A stretch of DNA of 64,000 bases from Chersky-840 sp035532735 (GCA_035532735.1 DATKQM010000024.1:1-64000); one strand, 5' to 3'; counted from the first letter of the stretch, positions 42,362 through 51,355 are shown. Notes: generated from the sequence alone by a model not told the origin. A program made the numbers and translations.

Positions 42362-43108
42362 TCAGGTGGAGAAGTCGGGCAGCGAGGCCCGGACGTCAGC
42401 GGCGCGACCCTTGGGCTCCTCCCACTCCTCTTGCCGGCCGAGTGCGGTCAGGTCGAGGAAGTAGTAGGCACCTCCGAGCATCTCGGTTCCCCGCGCGTAG
42501 ACAGAGTAGGTGTGAAAGAGACTGTCCCCGTCGCGCAGGAACATGCTGTAGCCGGGCTGCTCGGACGATCCCTCCCCGAGCCAGCCCATGTCGAGCTGCC
42601 CGAGCTCGTCGATGGTGCGGTAGTTCCACATGACCGGGACGACCGAAGCGTCGATGGTCACGTTGAAGTCGTAGTTGAAATCACTCCCGAACGACGAGTA
42701 CCACGGGAACGTCCAACCCCTGCTGTCCTTGTACCGCTCGATCTTGTCGAGCGGGGCTCGTGACACGACGACGAAGTTTGTGTCGCGCGCGTGCAGGTGC
42801 GCGAGCAGGCCAGAGGAGAGCTCATCGGCCGCCGCGGTACAACTGGAGCAGCCTTCCTCCCAGCCCGGATCGAACATGAAATGTTGCACGATGAGCTGGC
42901 GACGACCGTCGAACATGTCCTCGAAATGCGCCGGTCCCGACGGTGTGTCGAAGACGTAGTCCTTGTCGATCTTGACCATGGGCAGCTCGCGCCGCCTCGT
43001 GCTCAACGCATCGCGCGCCCGGGTCATGGCCTTCTCTTCGGCGAGCAGGGCCTTGCGCTCGGTCAGCCATTCGTCTCTCGACACCACTCTGGGAAGACTC
43101 ATGGCCAT
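42362..43108 (-). CDS. DUF899 thioredoxin-like protein
   Basis: 248 residues. N-terminal helical part RDEWLTERKALLAEEKAMTRARDALSTRRRELP, then thioredoxin-like core with FMFDPGWEEGCSSC (Cys87/Cys90), FVVVSRAPLDKIERYKD, and FLRDGDSLFHTYSVYARGTEMLGGAYYFLDLTALGRQE at the end. This is the diagnostic DUF899 layout. A redox role is likely from the CxxC, but the substrate is unknown. ATG 43108 or 43102. Confidence 0.9.
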   Translation of the reverse strand: MAMSLPRVVSRDEWLTERKALLAEEKAMTRARDALSTRRRELPMVKIDKDYVFDTPSGPAHFEDMFDGRRQLIVQHFMFDPGWEEGCSSCTAAADELSSGLLAHLHARDTNFVVVSRAPLDKIERYKDSRGWTFPWYSSFGSDFNYDFNVTIDASVVPVMWNYRTIDELGQLDMGWLGEGSSEQPGYSMFLRDGDSLFHTYSVYARGTEMLGGAYYFLDLTALGRQEEWEEPKGRAADVRASLPDFST

Positions 43109-43171
43109 TCCTCTCGCCGGGCCGACTTCGATGCCGGGCGCCCGGGCCCCACTCTCCCACGGCGGGCCGGG

Positions 43172-43666
43172 TCAGGCCGTGGTGCTTTGTGCCACCGGGT
43201 TGTGCATCGACCGGACCACCCCACCCGCCGCTTCGTCGGTGACGGCGAAGATCTTGACGGGCGCGGCGGGATCGACCGTGAACGAGATGTCGCGGGGTTG
43301 GCTCCCGAGTAGCCCCAGCGACACCGTCCGACCGTCGACGACTCCCCACAGCTGATGCGTGCGGTCGGCCGCCAAGCGGGGAAGCCCGGTGCTGAGCATG
43401 AAGGCCGAGCCGTCGGGAAGCACCACCACCACAGCAGCTCGGGCCCCCTTCGCCAGCGTGGTCCCTGTCCCCGTCGACCCGGTACTGGTGGCAGCCAGGG
43501 TCACCTTCTGGGCACTCGGGTCGAGCAGTGCGGCCTGGACCCCCTGGTTGAGGCCGTTGTGTCGGCTGGCCGCGGCCACCTGCGCGACGCGCTGGTCGAG
43601 TCGGTTCACCTGCACGCCCAACAGCACAGCCACGACGGCCGCGGCGGCGGCGACGACACTGCCCAC
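43172..43666 (-). pseudogene. RskA-like anti-sigma factor, 5' part missing
   Basis: The frame holds a membrane span (about residues 2-18 from GTG 43666; in-frame similarity to such spans extends to about 43681) and a complete RskA-type exterior domain ending in PLGLLGSQPRDISFTVDP and FAVTDEAAGGV. The cytoplasmic sigma-binding zinc-finger half expected before the span is absent; upstream sequence beyond about 43685 belongs to a tatC fragment on the other strand. A 164-residue product could be made from GTG but would not bind a sigma factor. No sigma gene is adjacent. Confidence 0.7.
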
Positions 43667-43688
43667 GGCGAGCGTGGGAGGACCGACA

Positions 43689-44000
43689 CTGCAACAGATC
43701 TATGACCCCAACAAGTACGTGGGACTCGTCACCGCGCTCATGGCCGTGTTCGGGATCACCTTCGAGTTCCCGCTGGTCCTGGTGGCGTTGGAGCTCGTCG
43801 GGGTGGTGACCCCGTCCAAATTGGCGTCGTGGCGGCGCTGGGCCGTCGTCCTGATCGTGACGGGCGCGGCGGTCATCACTCCCAGCGGGGACCCGTTTTC
43901 GATGCTCGCTCTGGCGGTGCCGCTCTACGTCTTCTACGAAGTCTCGATCGTCATCGGCAAGGTGCTCCGACGGCGCGGCGATAGTCTCTCGACGACCTGA
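43689..44000 (+). pseudogene. tatC: TatC C-terminal half, 5' truncated
   Basis: 103 codons matching the last three membrane spans of TatC: DPNKYVGLVTALMAVFGITFEFPLVLVALELVGVV, then SWRRWAVVLIVTGAAVITPSGDPFSMLALAVPLYVFYEVSI. The first three spans and the N-terminal TatB-binding loop are missing. The homology begins within a few bases of where the opposing rskA fragment also begins, so both genes are broken at the same point. No start codon or SD supports separate expression. TatC is the core of the twin-arginine translocase; a complete copy should exist elsewhere. Confidence 0.8.
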
Positions 44001-44032
44001 TCTCGGCAGGAGCCGGGACGGGAAGGGGGACC

Positions 44033-45373
44033 ATGGGACCGATCCGGAGGTGTCGACGCGCGCCGTGCGCCGTGCTTGCCACCAGCGCCGTGGTGCTCGC
44101 CCTCGGTCTCGGACTGAGCGCGTGCAGCAGCCCGAAGGCGACAACCAGCTCGTCCACCACCGCCGGCCCTTCGCCCTCGGCGGGGGCCCCGAAGACAGTC
44201 GCCGACAACGTGGGCGCCACGGGGATCCCGGCTTTCTACACCCCACCCAACCCACTTCCGCCCGGGGCTCCGGGCGCCATCATCCGCACCGAGAAGGTCA
44301 CGGGCGTGCCCGGGGTGCCCGCCACCGCCACGGTGTGGCGAGTCCTCTTCCATTCGCGCTCGATCTACGGCGCTGACATCGCCGAATCCGGTTACATCGT
44401 CGTCCCCGGCGGCACGTCACCGAAGGGCGGATATCCGATCTTGACGTGGGCACACGGGACGACCGGATTCGCGGGGATCTGCGCACCGTCCTTGTTCACG
44501 TCGCAAGGTGGAGTGGGGCCGTATGTCGTCCCAGGCTTGAGCGACTATCTGAAGGCCGGCTTCGTCGTCGCCGCCACCGACTACGAAGGGCTCGGCACCC
44601 CGGGCATCCACCCCTATCTGCTGGGAGCGAGCGAGGGGCGCGGCGTCCTCGACGCGGCACGTGCGGCACGTCTGTTGCCGGGATTGCACACGTCGAACAC
44701 GGTGATGATCTACGGACACTCCCAAGGCGGCCAGGCCGCGCTGTTCGCCGGTGAGCTGGCGCCGACCTACGCGCCCGAGCTCCACATCGCCGGCGTGGTG
44801 GCGGCCGCGCCGGCGACCGGGTTGAGCACGATCCTCGGCGTGGTGACGACGTCGGTCGGTCAGTCGATCTTGGAGTTCACCATTCCTGTCGCCTACACCT
44901 GGGCGAAGACCTACCACGACCTGCCCCTGTCAGACCTGTTCACGCCGGCCGGTCAGAGCGCGGCCGAGTCCATCGTCACCCAAGGATGTCTCCCCGCGCT
45001 GATCGGGGCGATCGGTGCTCGACATTTGAGTGCCACCTCGGTCTTCGCGCCCGGAGCGGCGACGAACCCCGTGGTGATCGCCCACGCCAAGATGAACGAT
45101 CCGGGCCAGACCGAGACACCCGCCCCCATGCTCATCGTCCAGGGAACGGCCGACACCACCGTGCCGCCGGCGCTCACCGACACCTACGTCACCAAGATGG
45201 CCTGTCCCCTCAAGGACACGGTCGACTATCTCCATGTCACCGGCGCCACCCACGGGACCGTCGTGACCGTGTCGGTCCCGACCATCACCCAGTGGATGTC
45301 GGCCCGGCTCCAGCGCAGCCCGGCCCCGTCGACGTGTGGCCGCAGCGGCGACGTGGCCACACTGACACCCTGA
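44033..45373 (+). CDS. Secreted lipoprotein esterase/lipase (secretory lipase family)
   Basis: 446 residues. The signal peptide has a lipobox LSAC (Cys31) and a Ser/Thr linker. The alpha/beta-hydrolase core has the oxyanion-side motif ILTWAHGTTG near 137, the nucleophile elbow YGHSQGGQAA (Ser230), PMLIVQGTADTTVPP with the acid residue near 367, and catalytic His in GATHGTVV. This matches the LIP/secretory-lipase type of actinobacteria. Substrate likely acylglycerols or other esters. It follows the tatC fragment by 32 bases with GGAAGGGGGACC before the ATG. Confidence 0.88.
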   Translation: MGPIRRCRRAPCAVLATSAVVLALGLGLSACSSPKATTSSSTTAGPSPSAGAPKTVADNVGATGIPAFYTPPNPLPPGAPGAIIRTEKVTGVPGVPATATVWRVLFHSRSIYGADIAESGYIVVPGGTSPKGGYPILTWAHGTTGFAGICAPSLFTSQGGVGPYVVPGLSDYLKAGFVVAATDYEGLGTPGIHPYLLGASEGRGVLDAARAARLLPGLHTSNTVMIYGHSQGGQAALFAGELAPTYAPELHIAGVVAAAPATGLSTILGVVTTSVGQSILEFTIPVAYTWAKTYHDLPLSDLFTPAGQSAAESIVTQGCLPALIGAIGARHLSATSVFAPGAATNPVVIAHAKMNDPGQTETPAPMLIVQGTADTTVPPALTDTYVTKMACPLKDTVDYLHVTGATHGTVVTVSVPTITQWMSARLQRSPAPSTCGRSGDVATLTP

Positions 45374-45458
45374 GGCACCAGAGGACCGGAACTCACGATG
45401 GAGGGCCCACGACGGACAGGGCCCGGTATCGTCGAGGTAGTGCCCGGGGTTGGATCGA

Positions 45459-45478
45459 CCGTGGTTTTCCCGCCACGG
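45459..45478. terminator. Candidate hairpin between convergent genes
   Basis: Stem CCGTGG/CCACGG with an 8-nt loop in the 139-base gap between the lipase and the M48 gene, which end towards each other. No clear U-run follows on either strand, so the terminator call is tentative. Confidence 0.3.
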
Positions 45479-45512
45479 ACCTTTCCGGTCCGACTCCGGG
45501 CGCCCTATGGCG

Positions 45513-46547
45513 TCACTCGTCGAGGTCGCCCCAGTCGTCTTCCTCGTCAACGGTCGACGATGTCGAGCCCGTCCCCTGTCGAGCTCGGAGCCAGGCGCTT
45601 ATCTGATCGGCGACGCGCTGGACCCCACCACCCACCCGGTCGACCATGGCCACGAACCGGTCCCCGTAGTGCGAGACCGCAGCATCGAACTCCGCTGATG
45701 CAGGTGGCTCTTGGCCCCGGCGGACGTAGTGACCGGCACGGATGGGGTCGAACTCGCCTTCGCTCACCCACCGCACGAGTTGGCGCACGCGACGCACCGC
45801 GAAGGGGTGGGGTCGACCGATCTCTTCCCAGAATCGGGCGTGACGCGCGTAGATATCGTCCTCGTCCTCGTACTCGGTGGCTTGCCGGATGAAGGCATCG
45901 AGGCTCATGCCGTCCAAGGCGCCTCCGGCGGTGCGCATCAACATCTGACAGACCGGTAGAGGGTCGCCCAGCACGAGTGCGGCGGCGCGGTCACTCGACA
46001 GTTCCGCCATCCTCGACCACTCGAGCAACGCCAGGTAGAGGGCGCGAATGGGCAGACCGGCGAATAGCGACCGGGGCAGCGCGCCCTGGACGACTTGGGA
46101 GATGATGAGCAGCGCAGTGGTGTAGGCGTAGTGCTCCGACAACACGTGCCCGAGCTCATGGGCGAGCACGGCACGTACCTCGAGCGGCTCGTAGGAGCCC
46201 ACCAGGGACGAGTAGACGATAACGACCGGGTTCTGCGCGCCGACGGTCATGGCGTTGACGAGCGGCGTCTGGGTCACATACAGGTCGGGGGTGGGTTCGA
46301 GATCAAGCACCCAGGCGCAACTGGAGTAGCTCGCCCACAGGTCGGGGACCTGGTCCTCGCCGATGCGAACGGCGTTACCGAGGAGGACCTGTCGGAACCG
46401 TCGCTCGTGGCCGAAATCACACAGCCGTCGGACGAACTGGTCCATCAAGGGGATCGACCGCAGTGCAGCGGTGGCAGCTCTGTCCGCCGGGTGCTCGTAG
46501 GCCTTGGGGCTCAAGCCTTCGTAGCGGAAGGCGGGGTCGATCGTCAT
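45513..46547 (-). CDS. M48-family metalloprotease
   Basis: 344 residues. Zinc motif HELGH (His130, Glu131, His134) with the third ligand Glu182 in MAELSSDRAAAL. A hydrophobic segment around 140-172 and an absent signal peptide suggest a membrane-associated cytoplasmic enzyme as in HtpX-like M48 proteases. N-terminal 90 residues and acidic C-terminus (DEEDDWGDLDE) are unassigned. In actinobacteria related peptidases accompany the Psp system, but here it is 9 kb away. ATG 46547 follows the 46601 repeat. Confidence 0.88.
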   Translation of the reverse strand: MTIDPAFRYEGLSPKAYEHPADRAATAALRSIPLMDQFVRRLCDFGHERRFRQVLLGNAVRIGEDQVPDLWASYSSCAWVLDLEPTPDLYVTQTPLVNAMTVGAQNPVVIVYSSLVGSYEPLEVRAVLAHELGHVLSEHYAYTTALLIISQVVQGALPRSLFAGLPIRALYLALLEWSRMAELSSDRAAALVLGDPLPVCQMLMRTAGGALDGMSLDAFIRQATEYEDEDDIYARHARFWEEIGRPHPFAVRRVRQLVRWVSEGEFDPIRAGHYVRRGQEPPASAEFDAAVSHYGDRFVAMVDRVGGGVQRVADQISAWLRARQGTGSTSSTVDEEDDWGDLDE

Positions 46548-46600
46548 GGCGGGTTCCTCATCGGCACTCCCGGTGCCTGCCCATGGGTGGAGGGCCCGGG

Positions 46601-46630
46601 CTCGTGCCGAGTGATCTCGTGCCGAGTGAT
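46601..46630. repeat. Exact 15-bp tandem duplication
   Basis: Two perfect copies of CTCGTGCCGAGTGAT between the M48 start and the ku stop (46638), eight bases from the ku stop codon. Confidence 0.9.
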
Positions 46631-46637
46631 GGAGCGG

Positions 46638-47657
46638 CTACGACGCCTTGCGGCGCCTGGCGGGCTTGGCGGTGCGGTGCACCGCCGCCTCGAGCTCTTC
46701 GCGAGTCATCTTTGACCGGCCCGGAATGCCGAGCTCGGTGGCCCGGGCCTGGAGCTCGGTCTTGCTGAGGCCCGACGACTCGGTCGGTGTCGACGAGGTG
46801 CCGGCGCGCTTTGTCGAGCGCTTGGCGGGAACCGAGGCCGTCGCTTCGGGGGTGGCGATGTGTGCGCCCGGTCGATGCGATCGGGCCGCCTCCACGCTGG
46901 CCTGCAACGCCTCCATGAGGTCCACGACCTTCGTAGCCTGGGTCTCGGGACGTTCGGTGACGATGACCTTGCCCTGGCGCTTCTCGTCGATCAGCCCCTC
47001 GACGCGCTTGCGGTACTCGTCCTCGTACAGGCTCGGGTCCCACGCGCTCGCCATCGAATCGATGAGCAGCTTGGCGGTGCTCAACTCGCGACCCGAGAAG
47101 TCGACCTCGGAGGGGACGGCGGGCACCTCGGTCAGGGGATCACGGATCTCATCGGCGAAGTACATCGTCTCGAGGGCGAGCACCGACTGGGTGGGCCTGA
47201 TGGTCACGAGGTGTTCCTTCGTGCGCAGCACGAGAGAGGCGACCGCCACCTTGTTGCTCTGCGCCATCGCTTCGCGAAGCAAGGCGTAGGGGCGGACCGC
47301 CTGCTCGCCTTGCGGGCCCAGGTAGTAGGTCGACTTGTAATAGATCGGGTCGATGGCGTCGAGGTCGACGAAGTCGGTGATCTCGATGGTCCGGGACCGG
47401 CCCGGCTCCACCGACTCGAGCTCCTCGGGCGTGACGATGACGTACTCGCCTCCGCCCAGGTCGTATCCCTTCACGACATCGGCGTACTCGACCTCTTCGC
47501 CGGTGCGCTCGTTGACGCGCTTCTGACGGATGCGGTCGGGCGTCCCGGCTTGGAACTGGTTGAAGTGGATCGCCTTGTCGTCCGTGGCGGAAAACAGCCC
47601 GACCGGCACGTTGACCAGGCCGAAGCTCAGCGACCCCGTCCAGATCGCTCTGGGCAT
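46638..47657 (-). CDS. ku: Non-homologous end-joining protein Ku
   Basis: 339 residues from ATG 47657, preceded by AAAGGAG at seven bases. The Ku core (about 1-260) starts MPRAIWTGSLSFGLVNVPVGLFSATDD and holds HFNQFQAGTPDRIRQKRVNERTGEEV and YYLGPQGEQAVRPYALL. The homodimer ring binds DNA ends and recruits LigD. After a Ser/Thr linker, the C-terminus (about 300-330) LSKTELQARATELGIPGRSKMTREEL resembles a SAP/Rho-N DNA-binding helix pair, and a basic tail ends it. No ligD is in the window. Confidence 0.95.
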   Translation of the reverse strand: MPRAIWTGSLSFGLVNVPVGLFSATDDKAIHFNQFQAGTPDRIRQKRVNERTGEEVEYADVVKGYDLGGGEYVIVTPEELESVEPGRSRTIEITDFVDLDAIDPIYYKSTYYLGPQGEQAVRPYALLREAMAQSNKVAVASLVLRTKEHLVTIRPTQSVLALETMYFADEIRDPLTEVPAVPSEVDFSGRELSTAKLLIDSMASAWDPSLYEDEYRKRVEGLIDEKRQGKVIVTERPETQATKVVDLMEALQASVEAARSHRPGAHIATPEATASVPAKRSTKRAGTSSTPTESSGLSKTELQARATELGIPGRSKMTREELEAAVHRTAKPARRRKAS

Positions 47658-47806
47658 CTCGGCTCCTTTCGCCGGAAGGGGAGACATCCAGTCAAGCACG
47701 GTCTCTGCCCCTCTGACCAGGATAAGTACCCCGGTCCACCATCCTGTTACACCCTGAGACCACACTGAATCGCAGGACAAACGAAGGCGCTGACCAGGAG
47801 GTTCCG

Positions 47807-48193
47807 GTGTCAGGAGTGCGGCTCGAGGTGGTTGAGGACGAGTCCGTCGAGCGCTTCGCCCACGAGGCGATGCTCGGGCTCGCCGACCTCGAATCCGAGG
47901 ACCTGGCGCAGGGCAACCTCACCGTGCCGCTCGGGCTGAGCCTCTGGATGCGTCGAGGCCGGATCCGCATCGAGACAGCGCGCGACGCCATGCTCCAGTT
48001 GCGCGGCGCTTTGCTACGGGCGTCGGGTCTCGACGAACGCACCGAACCCGTGCCCTTGCTGGTTGCCGACCCGGTGGCGGCCACGATCAGTCTTGCCGTG
48101 TACATGGACGGCCTCCTGCAGCGGGCCGCCCGGATGACCGCGACGTCACGCGTCGACATGGCCACACGCGCCCTCGCACTAGTCACCGACTGA
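47807..48193 (+). CDS. Hypothetical protein
   Basis: 128 residues from GTG 47807, with AGGAGG six bases upstream, so translation is likely. Mainly helical and soluble, with an acidic first half (VVEDESVERFAHEAMLGLADLESEDLAQGN) and a C-terminal half rich in Ala/Leu. No family recognised. Divergent from ku, 43 bases before the ABC transporter genes. Confidence 0.6.
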   Translation: MSGVRLEVVEDESVERFAHEAMLGLADLESEDLAQGNLTVPLGLSLWMRRGRIRIETARDAMLQLRGALLRASGLDERTEPVPLLVADPVAATISLAVYMDGLLQRAARMTATSRVDMATRALALVTD

Positions 48194-48236
48194 AGCTCCG
48201 GGAGCACGTCGCGACTGGCGGGTAGGTTGAGACGTC

Positions 48237-49217
48237 GTGCCCCCGCCCGGTGCGTCCCCAGCAGCCGGAGCTTCGCCCGACCACGGGTCGGAGTCCTTGG
48301 TGGTGGCTCGCGGGCTCACCAAGCGGTTCGGGGATTTCGTCGCCGTGGACGGCATCGACTTCGAGATCGGGCGGGGCGAGTCCTATGGGCTCTTGGGCCC
48401 CAACGGCGCCGGCAAGACGTCCACGATGCGGATGATCGCCTGCATGTCACCGGTGTCGGACGGGACATTGCGGGTTCTCGGCATGGACCCGGCCCACGAC
48501 GGGTCGAAAATCCGGGGCCGGATCGGCATCGTGCCTCAAGAGGACACCCTCGACCTCGAGCTCACCGTCCTCGACAACCTCATGGTCTACGGCCGGTACT
48601 TCGACCTGCCCCGCCGGGTCATTCGGGAGCGAGCCGAGCAGCTCCTCGAGTTCACCCAGCTCACCGAGAGGGCCCATGACAAGGTGGACCCGCTGTCGGG
48701 AGGAATGAAGCGGAGGCTCACGATCGCGCGATCGCTCATCTCGGACCCCGAGATCCTGATCCTCGACGAGCCCACCACCGGGCTCGACCCCCAGGCGCGC
48801 CACCTCCTGTGGGACCGGCTCTATCGGTTGAAGCAACAAGGCGTCACCCAGATCATCACCACCCACTACATGGACGAGGCCGAGCAGCTCTGTGACCGAC
48901 TGGCTGTCATGGACGGCGGCAAATTCGCGGCCGAAGGCGCGCCGAGCGATCTCATCAGCCGCTATTCGACGCGCGAAGTCCTCGAGCTGCGCTTTCGAGA
49001 CCCCGACACCGACACCGCGGTCCTGGCGACACGGGTCGAAGGGCTGGCCGATCGCCTCGAGGCACTCCCCGACCGGCTGCTGCTGTACACCGACGACGGC
49101 GAGTCCACCCTGGCCGAGGTCCACCGGCTCGGGCTCAGCCCCGAGAGCACGCTCATCCGACGATCGACGCTCGAAGACGTCTTTCTCCGCCTGACCGGCC
49201 GATCATTGGTCGACTGA
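48237..49217 (+). CDS. ABC transporter ATP-binding protein (DrrA/NodI type)
   Basis: 326 residues from GTG 48237. Walker A GPNGAGKTST near 60, Q-loop VPQEDTLD, ABC signature LSGGMKRRLTIARSL, Walker B ILILDEPTTGLDP and the switch His in TTHYMDEAE. The C-terminal extension after 230 is typical of DrrA/NodI ATPases. It powers the two permeases that follow; cargo is probably a lipid, polysaccharide or drug, not determinable from sequence. Confidence 0.93.
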   Translation: MPPPGASPAAGASPDHGSESLVVARGLTKRFGDFVAVDGIDFEIGRGESYGLLGPNGAGKTSTMRMIACMSPVSDGTLRVLGMDPAHDGSKIRGRIGIVPQEDTLDLELTVLDNLMVYGRYFDLPRRVIRERAEQLLEFTQLTERAHDKVDPLSGGMKRRLTIARSLISDPEILILDEPTTGLDPQARHLLWDRLYRLKQQGVTQIITTHYMDEAEQLCDRLAVMDGGKFAAEGAPSDLISRYSTREVLELRFRDPDTDTAVLATRVEGLADRLEALPDRLLLYTDDGESTLAEVHRLGLSPESTLIRRSTLEDVFLRLTGRSLVD

Positions 49218-49230
49218 CACGCCGCTGACG

Positions 49231-50052
49231 ATGACCGTGACAACGAAACCAAACGCGCCTGGCCGTCCGGGCGATTCCCGACCCTACCGGACCACCCCCA
49301 CGTGGGTGCGGTCCATGCGCTACTGGATGTACCAGTACAAGCGGACATGGCGGGGGTCGATCACCACGAGCTTCCTGTACCCGGTGCTGTATCTCGCCGC
49401 CATGGGCCTCGGCCTCGGGTCCTTGGTCAAGCACCGCGTGGGGGGCGTGGCATTCCTCGACTTCATCGCACCGGGTCTGCTGGCGTCGACTGCCATGCAG
49501 ATCGGCGGGAACGAGTCCATGTACCCGGTCATGGCGGCCATCAAGTGGCTCCGCACCTACTTCGCCATGCTGGCCACGCCGCTTACGGTCATCGACGTCC
49601 TCGTCGGGCACCTGGCCTGGATCGCGCTCCGCCTCCTCATGGTGACCTCGATCTACCTGGCGATCATGGCGGCGTTCGGGACGGTGCACTCCGCGCTGGC
49701 GGTGCTCGCCATTCCCGTCGGGGTCTTGACGGGTCTCGCCTTTGCGGCACCGATCGCGGCCTTCGCCGCCGCGCAGCAGAACGACACCGGCTTCTCGACC
49801 ATCTACCGGTTCGGGCTGATCCCCCTCTTTCTCTTCTCGGGGACCTTCTTCCCCATCGGGCTCCTGCCGGGCTGGATGCAGCCCATCGCCCAGGCGACAC
49901 CGCTCTACCATGGTGTGGCCCTGTGCCGGGGCCTCGTCCTCGGCCATCTGCGCCTCGCGGCGGCAGGCGCCCATCTCAGCTACCTGCTCGTGCTCACCGT
50001 CGTGGGCTTCGTACTGGCCCAGCGCACCTACCGACGGAGGCTCGTGACATGA
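49231..50052 (+). CDS. ABC-2 type permease (NodJ/DrrB-like)
   Basis: 273 residues with a cytoplasmic N-terminus and six spans. Typical ABC-2 features: SMRYWMYQYKRTWRGSI just before span 1, APGLLASTAMQIGGNES between spans 1-2, and IPLFLFSGTFFPIGLLPGWMQPIAQATPLYHGVALCRGL (conserved loop before the last span). It overlaps the second permease (ATGA), so the two probably form a heterodimer. Confidence 0.9.
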   Translation: MTVTTKPNAPGRPGDSRPYRTTPTWVRSMRYWMYQYKRTWRGSITTSFLYPVLYLAAMGLGLGSLVKHRVGGVAFLDFIAPGLLASTAMQIGGNESMYPVMAAIKWLRTYFAMLATPLTVIDVLVGHLAWIALRLLMVTSIYLAIMAAFGTVHSALAVLAIPVGVLTGLAFAAPIAAFAAAQQNDTGFSTIYRFGLIPLFLFSGTFFPIGLLPGWMQPIAQATPLYHGVALCRGLVLGHLRLAAAGAHLSYLLVLTVVGFVLAQRTYRRRLVT

Positions 50053-50870
50053 CCGACACCGCGCTGCGGGGGGGCATGGTCATGCGGATCGCACCCGTCT
50101 CGCTGCTCGGGACGCGCCGGGCCCGACGCCTCGTCGAACGCAACATCCTCGTCTACCGGCGTTCGTGGGTCTTCTTCGTATCGGGGTTCTTCGAGCCCTT
50201 CTTCTACCTGCTGTCGATCGGGGTCGGCCTTTCCAAGCTCGTCCCCCCGATCCATGTGGGACACCACGTTGTGGCGTACACGGTGTACGTGGCCCCGGGC
50301 CTGCTGGCGTCCTCTGCCATGAACGGCGCCACGCTCGACTCGACGTTCAACGTGTTCTTCAAGCTGAAGATCGCCAAGACCTACGACGCCGTGTTGTCGA
50401 CACCGCTGGGCCCCGGCGACGTGGCTCTCGGCGAGCTGACATGGGCCCTCATGAGGGCCACGATCTATTCGACGGCGTTCCTCGTGGTGATGGCCGGTCT
50501 CGGCTACGTGGTCTCGCCGTGGGCCATCCTGTGTCTGCCCGCGGCCATGATCATCAGCTTCGCCTTCGCCGCGGTGGGGATGGCGGGGACGACCTACATG
50601 CGCAGCTGGCAGGACTTCGACAAGGTTTCGCTCGCGCTCATCCCGCTGTTTCTCTACTCGGCCACCTTCTATCCACTGTCGGTGTACCCGGGGTGGCTCC
50701 AGGTCGTGGTGCGCTGCACCCCGCTGTACCAGGGCGTCGCTCTGCTGCGCGGCCTCGACCTCGGGACCGTGTCGTGGTCACTGGCCGGCCACGCCGCCTA
50801 CCTCCTGGTGGCGGGGTGCCTCGGCCTGGCCGTCGCCACCCGGCGCATGGCCACTCTGCTGCTGCCCTGA
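50049..50870 (+). CDS. ABC-2 type permease (NodJ/DrrB-like)
   Basis: 273 residues, paralogue of the preceding gene with the same layout: RNILVYRRSWVFFVSGFFEPFFYLLSIGVGL before and in span 1, YVAPGLLASSAMNGATLDSTFNVFFKL, and IPLFLYSATFYPLSVYPGWLQVVVRCTPLYQGVALLRGLDLG. Similarity along the whole length suggests an old tandem duplication. Last gene of the exporter unit; 52 bases before the half-permease. Confidence 0.9.
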   Translation: MTDTALRGGMVMRIAPVSLLGTRRARRLVERNILVYRRSWVFFVSGFFEPFFYLLSIGVGLSKLVPPIHVGHHVVAYTVYVAPGLLASSAMNGATLDSTFNVFFKLKIAKTYDAVLSTPLGPGDVALGELTWALMRATIYSTAFLVVMAGLGYVVSPWAILCLPAAMIISFAFAAVGMAGTTYMRSWQDFDKVSLALIPLFLYSATFYPLSVYPGWLQVVVRCTPLYQGVALLRGLDLGTVSWSLAGHAAYLLVAGCLGLAVATRRMATLLLP

Positions 50871-50893
50871 GCCTTCGTTCCCGGGAACAATAT

Positions 50894-50917
50894 CCGTGTA
50901 GTAGTACAGATATACGG
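50894..50917 (+). promoter_or_regulatory. AT-rich imperfect palindrome before the half-permease
   Basis: Arms CCGTGTA and TATACGG (one mismatch) around a 10-base AT-rich centre, in an otherwise GC-rich stretch, ending at the SD GGAGG. The base composition suggests a promoter or operator, possibly for a metal- or metalloid-responsive regulator; this is inference from the permease type. Confidence 0.35.
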
Positions 50918-50922
50918 AGGCC

Positions 50923-51324
50923 ATGGTGCGCTCGATCGGCAATGTCCCGCTGATGGCGGTGCTCTGGAACGGCGGGATCAGCTTGGGCGGCGTGGTGGCG
51001 TTCATCTTCGCGGATCTCATCGTCGTCCCGATCCTGTTCATCTACCGGAAGTACTACGGGACCTCGATGATGCTCTTTGTCTTCGCCAGCTTCTACATCA
51101 CCATGGTGGCAGCGGGGTATGTCGTCGAGCCCCTCTTCGGCGCCCTCGGCATCGTCCCGAGCGCCCGGCGCGCCAAGGTGAGTGAGGTGGCGATCCGTCT
51201 CGACTACACCACGGTGCCGAACATCGTGTTCCTGCTCGTCGGCGCCGCGCTCGTCACCCGTTTCGTCAGGACGGGTGGTCGACCCATGTCGAAGATGATG
51301 GGTGGCGACCGGACCGGTTTCTGA
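50923..51324 (+). CDS. C-terminal half of a DUF318/ArsP-type permease
   Basis: 133 residues with three to four spans: SIGNVPLMAVLWNGGISLGGVVAFIFADLIVVPILFIYRKYYG, then a span around MMLFVFASFYITMVAAGYVVEPLFGALG and a last one near 105-125. This aligns with only the second half of permeases of the ArsP/YraQ type, which are about 300-350 residues and have the same Gly-Asn-Val-Pro-Leu motif in the middle. The expected first half is not upstream. GGAGG lies two bases from ATG 50923 but five from GTG 50926, so the GTG is the better start. It may be a split functional unit or a remnant. Confidence 0.7.
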   Translation: MVRSIGNVPLMAVLWNGGISLGGVVAFIFADLIVVPILFIYRKYYGTSMMLFVFASFYITMVAAGYVVEPLFGALGIVPSARRAKVSEVAIRLDYTTVPNIVFLLVGAALVTRFVRTGGRPMSKMMGGDRTGF

Positions 51325-51355
51325 TGGGCCAATCGCAGCCTGTACTGTCTCGCTC

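Noticed and set aside
45513..46547. M48 protease as part of the Psp system
   Set aside because: It is 9 kb from pspA-pspAA with unrelated genes between, so no direct link can be claimed.
46638..47657. A full Ku-LigD end-joining locus
   Set aside because: Only ku is present; no ligase, polymerase or nuclease domain is encoded on either side.
48237..50870. Exporter unit as an antibiotic-resistance or biosynthetic cluster
   Set aside because: No biosynthetic genes are adjacent; DrrAB/NodIJ-type transporters are common housekeeping exporters.
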